Positions 1 to 4,809 of a stretch of DNA of 5,105 nt are shown piece by piece. The notes under the pieces are model-generated. The model searched no databases and was not told the DNA's origin. It worked only from the letters and a program-made list of their open reading frames with translations. The DNA comes from Armatimonadota bacterium (lineage in GTDB: Bacteria > Sysuimicrobiota > Sysuimicrobiia > Sysuimicrobiales > Humicultoraceae), in NCBI GenBank assembly GCA_016198805.1, contig JACQHU010000135.1, positions 1 through 5,105 of the forward strand. The letters run 5' to 3'. The translations under genes and the position numbers were made by a program. Positions within the stretch are counted from its first letter, which is position 1; the number at the start of each line of letters is the position of its first letter.

Positions 1-110
1 ACGCAGCGCAGTTTGCCGTCGGCCAGGCGCTCGTACAGCGCGCCCTCGGTCGTCCTGGCGTCGAGCACTGCGGCCAGATCGGTGGCGGCGCTCACCGTTG
101 GCGTAGCCAT
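1..110 (-). CDS. N-terminal fragment, probable AmmeMemoRadiSam system radical SAM enzyme (partial)
   Basis: Reading the minus strand from the ATG at 110-108 gives 36 open codons that run off the left edge, so the 3' part is missing. After a variable Ala/Thr-rich start, the residues ALYERLADGKLRC appear. This matches the pattern LYE-x-L-x-DG-x-(V/L)RC found just before the LCxxRC segment at the start of AmmeMemoRadiSam radical SAM proteins (amrS-type, related to pyruvate formate-lyase activating enzymes). In that family a CxxxCxxC cluster further on binds the 4Fe-4S centre; it would lie outside this window. The upstream purine run AGGAGTGAGG (131-122) can act as ribosome binding site, with its GAGG end 11 bases from the ATG. 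The gene diverges from the five-gene plus-strand cluster. The assignment rests on a short motif only, so another radical-SAM activase is possible. Confidence 0.6.
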   Translation of the reverse strand, partial: MATPTVSAATDLAAVLDARTTEGALYERLADGKLRC

Positions 111-131
111 GGCCCTGGCGTCCTCACTCCT

Positions 132-137
132 ATTGTA
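132..137 (-). promoter_or_regulatory. possible -10 box for the leftward gene
   Basis: Read on the minus strand this is TACAAT, one mismatch from the sigma-70 consensus TATAAT. It lies 21 bases before the ATG at 110, immediately upstream of the AGGAGTGAGG ribosome-binding stretch, so the leader would be very short. I see no good -35 hexamer at 16-18 bases spacing, which keeps confidence low. Confidence 0.3.
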
Positions 138-188
138 GCAGGCGGCTTGCAACAGGCAGCCCCAACACCTGACCGCCTGGCGGTACAG

Positions 189-228
189 CGTTCACAAAAC
201 ATTCACAACGCATTCACGGCCCATCCAT
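189..228 (+). promoter_or_regulatory. tandem 11-bp-period operator array (OmpR/PhoB-type)
   Basis: Four 7-base boxes start exactly 11 bases apart: CGTTCAC (189-195), CATTCAC (200-206), CATTCAC (211-217) and a weaker CATCCAT (222-228). They are separated by 4-base spacers (AAAA, AACG, GGCC). A 7+4 direct-repeat layout is the known architecture for head-to-tail dimers of OmpR/PhoB-family winged-helix regulators, and such a regulator is encoded downstream in the same cluster. The array sits 57 bases before the first ATG of the cluster and could overlap a weak -35 region; TTCACA resembles TTGACA. I see no convincing -10 hexamer after it, which fits an activator-dependent promoter. That the neighbouring regulator binds here is inference. 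Confidence 0.6.
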
Positions 229-271
229 GACCGGCCGGTAGCCTGAAAAGTGTACAGACACCCCAAACCTG

Positions 272-278
272 AAGGAGG
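272..278 (+). promoter_or_regulatory. strong ribosome binding site of the secreted Met-rich protein
   Basis: AAGGAGG lies 6 bases before the ATG at 285. This near-perfect Shine-Dalgarno site fixes the start of the first gene of the cluster and predicts efficient translation. Confidence 0.85.
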
Positions 279-284
279 AGAAAG

Positions 285-1088
285 ATGAAGCGGACACTTG
301 CAGTGCTTGGCGCCGCGGCGATCCTCGTCGCGGTTGCCCTCCCGGCGCTCGCCCAGGGTCCGGGGCCACGCCCCATGCGCGGCTACGGCCCGCGGCTCCT
401 GGCGCAGCCTGCCGGGCCAGCGCTCTCGCTGGAGCAGGCGGCGGAGCGCGTCCGGCAGTACCTCGGCGCGTTCCGGAACCCCGATCTCGCGCCGGTTGAG
501 GTGATCGAGTTCTCGAACGTCTTCTACGTGGTCGTCCAGGAGAAGAGCACCGGGAAACCCGGGCTGGCGCTTCTCGTGAACCGGTCCAACGGCAATGTCT
601 TCCCTGAGATGGGCCCGCCGATGATGTGGAACACGAAGTACGGCCGCGCAACGGCCGGGTTCCAGGGGCATGGCATGGGGATGGGCCCCGGCCACGGTCC
701 CGGCGCGATGGGCCCTGGGATGATGGGCCCTGGGATGATGGGTTCTGGGTATGGCCCTGGGGCCATCGGACCCGGCATGGGTCCCAGTATGATGGGTCCC
801 GGATACGGTCCTCAGCCTGGTGCGCAGCCTTCTCCCGGCGCTGCGGGTGCGCGCCCCGCGGTGCCTCAGCTGGATGAGGCCAAGGCGCGGGCCGCCCTCC
901 AGGCCTGGGTGAATCAGGCCTTCCCCGGCGCCGGCATCGGCAAGGCGCTGGAGTTTTCCGGCTTCTTCACCTATCGCCTGACGCGGGATGGAAAGACCTT
1001 CGCCCTGGCCTCGGTCAACGCGTACGGCGGGCAGGTGTGGTACGCCTGGCAATATGGTACGGTGGTGAAGGAACAGGTCATCCGGTAG
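285..1088 (+). CDS. secreted Met/Gly-rich protein with two related PepSY-like domains
   Basis: This is a 267-residue exported protein. Residues 1-23 form a clear signal peptide: KR, a hydrophobic core, then an ALA-Q cleavage site. Two segments of similar plan follow, roughly residues 47-110 and 196-256. Each has an N-terminal helix (LEQAAERVRQYL; DEAKARAALQAWV), then a strand with the shared EFSxxF motif (75-80 and 223-228), then a hairpin ending in an NG/GG turn with VF or VW. This helix-plus-sheet plan recalls PepSY-type envelope domains, but the match is by eye. Between them, residues 128-177 are a low-complexity stretch rich in GMGPG and MMGPG, with two His. Met clusters in exported proteins often bind Cu(I) or Ag(I). 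The gene heads the cluster, behind a strong ribosome binding site. I cannot name a family; a role in periplasmic metal binding is inferred from composition and neighbours. Confidence 0.8.
   Translation: MKRTLAVLGAAAILVAVALPALAQGPGPRPMRGYGPRLLAQPAGPALSLEQAAERVRQYLGAFRNPDLAPVEVIEFSNVFYVVVQEKSTGKPGLALLVNRSNGNVFPEMGPPMMWNTKYGRATAGFQGHGMGMGPGHGPGAMGPGMMGPGMMGSGYGPGAIGPGMGPSMMGPGYGPQPGAQPSPGAAGARPAVPQLDEAKARAALQAWVNQAFPGAGIGKALEFSGFFTYRLTRDGKTFALASVNAYGGQVWYAWQYGTVVKEQVIR
707..751 (+). repeat. 15-bp tandem repeat encoding MMGPG units
   Basis: GATGGGCCCTGGGAT occurs twice in perfect tandem (707-721 and 722-736), followed by a third diverged copy (737-751). Each unit adds five residues, so copy-number change keeps the frame. 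Degenerate GMGP/MMGPG units continue on both sides across roughly 670-810. Confidence 0.8.
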
Positions 1089-1099
1089 GGACATTGTGG

Positions 1100-1127
1100 G
1101 GGGAGCCGGGGCACACCCGCTCTCCCC
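1100..1127 (+). other. GC-rich hairpin between the first and second genes
   Basis: GGGGAG (1100-1105) pairs with CTCCCC (1122-1127) and CGGG (1107-1110) pairs with CCCG (1116-1119). They are separated by a 1x2 internal loop and closed by a GCACA loop. No T-run follows, so it is not a typical intrinsic terminator. It could protect the 3' end of the first message or reduce transcription into the downstream genes. Confidence 0.45.
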
Positions 1128-1136
1128 ATTCGAATC

Positions 1137-1143
1137 GAGGTGA
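1137..1143 (+). promoter_or_regulatory. ribosome binding site deciding the ATG start at 1149
   Basis: GAGGTGA lies 5 bases before the ATG at 1149. The alternative in-frame GTG at 1140 lies inside this site and would lack a well-placed one of its own, so ATG 1149 is preferred. Confidence 0.75.
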
Positions 1144-1148
1144 GCGCT

Positions 1149-1505
1149 ATGAGTGGTCGGGACATCGGGATCATCGCATTGGTGGTGATCGGCGTGCTGA
1201 TCCTGCTGCCGGCGCTCGGCTGGATCGGCATGATGGGCGGTTGGGGCATGATGGGGCCCGGCATGATGGGGCCCTGGGGCGGCGGACGATGGGGAGGAGG
1301 CTGGGGTATGCCCTTCTTCGGGATGATTTTCTGGGTGCTGATTCTGGTGGGTATCGGGCTGGTGCTCAGTTCGTACCTGCGGAAGACGTCCGCGGCTCCT
1401 CCTGTCGGTTCTGCTGAAGCCCCGCTGGACATCCTCAAGCGGCGGCTGGCGGCGGGCGAGATCACGCGCGAGGAGTACGAAGCGATCAAGAAGGAACTCT
1501 CCTAG
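1149..1505 (+). CDS. two-TM Met/Gly/Trp-rich membrane protein with C-terminal SHOCT domain
   Basis: This is a 118-residue membrane protein when started at ATG 1149. Residues 6-27 form a first hydrophobic helix. Residues 28-53 are a Gly/Met/Trp-rich segment carrying GMMGPGMMGP, the same motif as in the upstream secreted protein. Residues 54-77 form a second membrane helix ending at SSYLRK. After a short Ala/Pro linker, residues 91-117 (DILKRRLAAGEITREEYEAIKKEL) are a textbook SHOCT domain, a short helical module usually found at the C-terminus of small membrane proteins and thought to mediate oligomerisation. The positive RK after the second helix suggests the SHOCT domain is cytoplasmic, which with two helices puts the N-terminus inside and the Met-rich loop outside. 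It follows the first gene by 60 bases. The function is unknown; metal binding by the exposed Met loop is inference. Confidence 0.85.
   Translation: MSGRDIGIIALVVIGVLILLPALGWIGMMGGWGMMGPGMMGPWGGGRWGGGWGMPFFGMIFWVLILVGIGLVLSSYLRKTSAAPPVGSAEAPLDILKRRLAAGEITREEYEAIKKELS
1245..1274 (+). repeat. perfect 15-bp tandem duplication encoding GMMGP
   Basis: GGCATGATGGGGCCC occurs twice back to back (1245-1259 and 1260-1274). It encodes the Met-rich loop of the SHOCT protein. The period and the encoded motif match the repeat in the upstream gene, though the codons differ in part. Confidence 0.8.
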
Positions 1506-1515
1506 GGTGGGCGGC

Positions 1516-1995
1516 ATGGACAGGCAGACTGCTGTGGGCGTTGCCCTGATCGCGGTCGGGATTGCCGGCCTGCTACTCGGGGGGCCAGGATGGGGAGGGC
1601 CGGACGGCTCCTGGTGGCCGCACCACGGGCCCATGATGCGCGGCTTCGGCCGGCATCCGATGTCCGGACCCTGGTGGGGCCCGGAGGGAAGCGGACAACC
1701 GGTTCCGCCCGTCGCCGGAGCCCGGACGATCGAGATCGTGGCCACCGACTTCGCGTTCACGCCGGCTGAGATCACAGTAAGGGCGGGTGAGGTGGTCAAC
1801 ATCCGTCTCGTCAACCGGGGCGTGACCCTGCACGACATCGTGATTCCGGCTCAGGAGATCTGGATCGTCGCGCCGGAGGGCGAGTCGGCCATCACCGCCT
1901 TCAGGGCCGGGGCACCCGGAACGTACGAGTTCTTCTGCAGTGTCCCGGGACACCGCGAGGCCGGGATGGTCGGGCGCATCATCGTCACGCCGTAG
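1516..1995 (+). CDS. membrane-anchored cupredoxin-domain protein (type-1 copper site)
   Basis: From ATG 1516 the protein is 159 residues. Residues 5-24 form a hydrophobic segment without a clear cleavage site, acting as an uncleaved anchor or signal. Residues about 25-60 are rich in Gly, Trp, His and Met (WWPHH, GPMMRGFGRHPM, GPWW). The C-terminal ~90 residues are a cupredoxin fold with TIEIVATDFAFTPAEITVRAG, LHDIVIP and FFCSVPGHREAGMVG. The expected type-1 ligands are all present: His106, Cys141, His146 and Met151. It would bind one copper outside the membrane and either transfer electrons or hold copper. The preceding stop codon overlaps the likely ribosome site AGGGTGG (1504-1510), 5 bases before this ATG, which suggests translational coupling. 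A GTG at 1507 is in frame and would add three residues, but its spacing to AAGGA (1491-1495) is poorer. The electron partner is unknown. Confidence 0.87.
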   Translation: MDRQTAVGVALIAVGIAGLLLGGPGWGGPDGSWWPHHGPMMRGFGRHPMSGPWWGPEGSGQPVPPVAGARTIEIVATDFAFTPAEITVRAGEVVNIRLVNRGVTLHDIVIPAQEIWIVAPEGESAITAFRAGAPGTYEFFCSVPGHREAGMVGRIIVTP

Positions 1996-2032
1996 CCTGA
2001 GGCAGGGGCAGGTGTGACGATCGGCATGCATC

Positions 2033-2038
2033 GGAGGT
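2033..2038 (+). promoter_or_regulatory. ribosome binding site for the GTG start of the response regulator
   Basis: GGAGGT ends 10 bases before the GTG at 2049. A nearer ATG at 2026 is out of frame and stops at once, so the GTG start is supported. The 53-base gap after the cupredoxin gene shows no terminator, which fits cotranscription. Confidence 0.7.
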
Positions 2039-2048
2039 CCCGGTCCAG

Positions 2049-2750
2049 GTGAGCCGCCGCACGATCCTGGTGGTCGACGACGAGCCCGAGATCACCGACG
2101 TCGTCCGCCGGTACCTCGAGCAGGACGGTTTTCGGGTCATCAGCGCCGCCGACGGACGCGCGGCGCTGGCGTCCTTTCAGCGCGAGCGGCCCAGCCTGGT
2201 CGTCCTCGACCTGATGCTGCCCGAGGTAGACGGCTGGGAGGTGGCCCGCCAGATCCGCGCCGCCGGCGGGGTGCCGATCATCATGCTCACGGCGCGCAGC
2301 GAGGAAGTGGACCGGTTGCTGGGGCTGGGACTGGGCGCGGATGACTACATCACCAAGCCCTTCAGCCCGCGGGAGGTGGTGGCGCGGGTACGGGCCGTGC
2401 TGCGGCGCGCCAGCGGCGAGACCGCCTCTGAAATCGTGAGCGTGGGGGACCTGGAGATCGACCACGGCCGCATGGAGGTGCGGCGTCAGGAGGTGCCTGT
2501 GGCGCTCACGCCGACCGAGTTCCGGCTGCTGGCCGCGCTGGCCCGCTCACCCGGCCGGGTCTTCACGCGGCTCCAGTTGATCGACCTGGTTCAGGGCCAC
2601 GCATTTGAAGGCTACGAGCGCACCATCGATGCGCACATCAAGAACCTCCGCCAGAAACTGGAACCCGACCCGCGCAGGCCCAGGTACGTGCTGACGGTCC
2701 ACGGCGCAGGCTATCGCCTGGCGGATCCCGGCCGGGACCGGCCGAGATGA
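2049..2750 (+). CDS. OmpR/PhoB-family response regulator (BaeR-like)
   Basis: This is a 233-residue DNA-binding response regulator of normal length for the family. The receiver domain covers residues about 4-120, with the acidic pair D10/D11, phospho-acceptor D54 in VVLDLMLPEVDG, switch T81 in MLTAR, and K103 in YITKPF. All key residues are intact. Residues about 128-226 are a winged-helix effector domain, with LTPTEFRLLAALARSPGRV, the recognition-helix region RTIDAHIKNLRQKL and the C-terminal wing YVLTVHGAGYRL. Activation would come by phosphotransfer from the kinase encoded next, whose start codon overlaps this stop (ATGA at 2747-2750). Start is GTG. The likely targets are tandem 11-bp repeats such as those at 189-228 before the first gene of the cluster. 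Overall style resembles BaeR or metal-responsive relatives, but the exact subgroup cannot be settled by eye. Confidence 0.95.
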   Translation: MSRRTILVVDDEPEITDVVRRYLEQDGFRVISAADGRAALASFQRERPSLVVLDLMLPEVDGWEVARQIRAAGGVPIIMLTARSEEVDRLLGLGLGADDYITKPFSPREVVARVRAVLRRASGETASEIVSVGDLEIDHGRMEVRRQEVPVALTPTEFRLLAALARSPGRVFTRLQLIDLVQGHAFEGYERTIDAHIKNLRQKLEPDPRRPRYVLTVHGAGYRLADPGRDRPR

Positions 2751-3964
2751 GCCTCCAGGGACGCCTGATCCTTGCTTTCGCGGCCGTAGCGCTGGTGTCC
2801 ATCGGCGCCGTCGCCACGATCACGACCTCCGCCATCCGGGCCGAGTTCGACCGCTACCTCTTCGGTCCCGTGATGCCGCCCCAACCCGGTGCTCCGCTGC
2901 CGTCCGCCCCGCCGCCGGCCGATCAGCCGTCCCCCGGAATTCAACCTCCGCCAGGGTTCGGACCTCCGCCGCACATGCGGGATCCCGCCATGCGCACGAT
3001 GATGCGCCGCGTCATGGGCGCGCCGGAGCTGCGGTTCCTCTGGCAATTGCGGCGCGCGACCTGGCTCGCCGCCTTCTCGGGTCTCATCGCGGCGGTGGTG
3101 TTGGGCGTCATCGTCGCACGCCGCCTGACGGCGCCGCTCCGGCAGATATCTTCCGCCGCCGCCCGCATCGGGAAGGGCGATCTCGCGCAGGAGGTTCCGG
3201 TGCCGTCCGACCTCGAGCTGGGACGCATGGCGAGGGCGTTCAACGCCATGGCCGCCAGCCTGCAGCGGCTGGAGGAGAGCCGGCGGAATCTTTCCGCCGA
3301 TATCGCGCACGAACTGCGGACGCCGCTGTCGGTCCTGCAGGCCAACCTGGAGGGCATGCTCGACGGCGTCGTGGAGGTCACGCCCGACCGCCTGGCGGCG
3401 CTGCACACGCAGGTCCGGCTGCTCTCACGGCTGGTGGACGACCTCCGCGATCTCTCGCTGGCCCAGGCCGGCAGGCTGCCGCTCGACCGCCGGCCGGTGG
3501 ACCTGATGCCGCTGCTGGCCGAGTCCGCCGCCGCGGTGGCGCCGCACGCCGCCGAGAAGAATGTGGCAATGCAGACCCGCAGCGCCGCCGACCTCCCTCG
3601 CATCGTGGCGGATCGGGAGCGCCTGATGCAGGTGCTCCACAACCTGCTCGACAACGCCATCCGCCACACGCCGGCGGGCAGCGTGGTCACGGTTGGTGCC
3701 GAAGCGAAGGGCGACGCCGTGCACCTGTGGGTGCAGGACACGGGTCCCGGAATCGCGCCCGAGGAGTCGGAGCGGATCTTCGACAGGTTTTTCCGCCTGG
3801 ATGCCTCGCGGTCGAGGGCCAGCGGGGGCACCGGGCTGGGGCTGGCGATCGTCAAGGCGCTGGTGGAGGCACACGGCGGGCGGGTGGAGGTCTCGAGCCG
3901 GCCGGGAGAAGGGAGCACCTTCACGATCGTGCTCCCGCGGGCGGGTGGCCAGCAGACGGCCTAG
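2747..3964 (+). CDS. sensor histidine kinase, HAMP-type, BaeS-like, with Pro/Met-rich sensor loop
   Basis: This is a 405-residue inner-membrane histidine kinase paired with the regulator just upstream (4-base ATGA overlap). Membrane helices lie at about 7-29 and 105-124. The extracytoplasmic loop between them (30-104) is unusual: about residues 43-75 are proline-rich, then H76, M77, M82, M85, M86 and M90 follow in a basic stretch. A HAMP linker covers about 125-177. The HisKA dimerisation domain has the phospho-acceptor H188 in DIAHELRTPLSVLQANLEGM. The ATPase domain shows the N box HNLLDNAIRHTP (N303), the G1 motif DTGPG (331-335), the F box around F345-F349, and G2 GTGLGL (361-366). All catalytic motifs are intact. 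The phrases LVDDLRDLSLAQAG and ANLEGMLDG are typical of BaeS-like kinases. The signal is unknown; the Met/His cluster suggests a soft metal. Confidence 0.95.
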   Translation: MSLQGRLILAFAAVALVSIGAVATITTSAIRAEFDRYLFGPVMPPQPGAPLPSAPPPADQPSPGIQPPPGFGPPPHMRDPAMRTMMRRVMGAPELRFLWQLRRATWLAAFSGLIAAVVLGVIVARRLTAPLRQISSAAARIGKGDLAQEVPVPSDLELGRMARAFNAMAASLQRLEESRRNLSADIAHELRTPLSVLQANLEGMLDGVVEVTPDRLAALHTQVRLLSRLVDDLRDLSLAQAGRLPLDRRPVDLMPLLAESAAAVAPHAAEKNVAMQTRSAADLPRIVADRERLMQVLHNLLDNAIRHTPAGSVVTVGAEAKGDAVHLWVQDTGPGIAPEESERIFDRFFRLDASRSRASGGTGLGLAIVKALVEAHGGRVEVSSRPGEGSTFTIVLPRAGGQQTA

Positions 3965-4194
3965 AGTGGCGGCTCGATCGCGGACTTGAACGTCGGTTTC
4001 TCAGGCGCGAGGTCATACGCGATCTGGAAATGCCGCTCGGCCCCGCTCTGATCGCCCTTTGCCCTGAGCAGGAGCGCGTAGTTGTAGTGGACCTCAGGAT
4101 CGTCAGGCCGCAGACGCAGGGCCTCCCGGTAGAGTCTTTCCGCCTCGGCCAGATCCCCTCGCATGTGCAGCAGGATGGCAAGATTGTTGTGGGC
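3961..4194 (-). pseudogene. 3' remainder of the TPR gene beyond an in-frame amber codon
   Basis: Directly after the TAG at 4197-4195 the same reading frame continues for 77 codons to a TAG at 3963-3961. It encodes the rest of TPR repeat 7 (AHNNLAILLHMRGDLAEAE...), a full repeat 8 (EVHYNYALLLRAKGDQSGAE...) and a 10-residue tail. The repeats keep their 34-residue spacing across the stop, and the stop sits where the neighbouring repeats have Glu (GAG). One base change, GAG to TAG, therefore explains the break. An ATG at 4164 could restart a 67-residue product, but it lies in the middle of a TPR helix with no evident ribosome site. This segment is either a dead end, a readthrough extension, or part of an intact gene if the amber is a sequencing error. 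Confidence 0.75.
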
Positions 4195-4809
4195 CTATGG
4201 ATAGACCGGCCGCAGCCTCAGCGCCTGCCGGTAGTGCTCTTCCGCGGCTCGAACCTCGTTCGTGCTTTCGAGCAGCAGCGCATAGTTGTAGTGCGCCTCC
4301 GGGTAGTCCGGCCGTAGCCGCAGCGCCTCCCGGTAGTGGTCCGCGGCCCCGCCAGGCTCGGTCATCGCCTCCAGCAGAATGGCATAGTTGTTGTGGACCT
4401 CAGGGGAATCTGGCCGCAGGCGCAGGGCCTCCTGATAGTGCCCGGCCGCCTCAGCGAAGTCGCCACGATCCTTCAATAGATTCGCCATCCCATGATGGGC
4501 ATCGACGTAGTCGTGCCGCAGATCAAGCGCGGCCTGATAGTGCTGCGCCGCGCCGGCGATGCTGCCTCTGCCGGCGAGCAGCGCCGCATAGTTGTAATGG
4601 GCCTCCGGATAGTCCGGCCGCAGGCGCAGGGCTTCCTGGTAGTGCTTGGCGGCTTCCGTCGGGTCACCCCGCCGTCTGAGCAGAATGGCCAGGTTGTTGT
4701 GCGCCTCCGCGAAGTCCGGCCGGAGGCTGAGCGCCCGACGGTAGCATTCCGCCTCTTCGTCGCTGTTCTCTCGATCGGTCCCGATGAGGGCGACGCCCTT
4801 CAGAAACCA
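3994..4809 (-). repeat. eight consecutive 102-bp TPR-encoding repeats
   Basis: Units of 34 codons run without gaps: 4809-4708 (diverged first copy), 4707-4606, 4605-4504, 4503-4402, 4401-4300, 4299-4198, 4197-4096 (starting with the amber) and 4095-3994. The encoded consensus is EAHYNYALLL...GD..EAA.HYQEALRLRPDYP. Units 2, 5, 6, 7 and 8 are very alike at the DNA level, which suggests recent duplication or gene conversion among copies. Confidence 0.85.

Noticed and set aside
1140..1148. GTG start for the SHOCT protein
   Set aside because: It lies inside the Shine-Dalgarno-like GAGGTGA that serves the ATG at 1149.
192..1838. Long minus-strand open frame (548 codons) opposite the first three genes
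   Set aside because: It spans several well-supported plus-strand genes with signal peptide, SHOCT and cupredoxin motifs. Its product is low-complexity Pro/His/Arg-rich with no domain, a usual shadow in GC-rich DNA.
2941..3924. Minus-strand open frame (327 codons) opposite the histidine kinase
   Set aside because: Its translation is Ser/Arg/Ala-rich without motifs, while the plus strand carries every histidine kinase motif in order.
3950..4000. Bidirectional terminator between the convergent genes
   Set aside because: The two stop codons overlap, and I find no stem-loop with a T-run here.
3961..4164. Independent 67-residue TPR gene starting at the ATG at 4164
   Set aside because: The ATG is in the middle of TPR repeat 7, in phase with the upstream frame, and has no clear ribosome site. 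It is better explained as the tail of one interrupted gene.
4197..4679. Plus-strand open frame opposite the TPR array
   Set aside because: Its repetitive Ala/Pro/Ser/Arg product mirrors the 102-bp repeats of the TPR-coding strand and has no domain of its own.
3994..4809. Regular 102-bp repeats as a CRISPR or satellite array
   Set aside because: There are no alternating repeat and unique spacer units. The period is 34 codons and translates into canonical TPR motifs.
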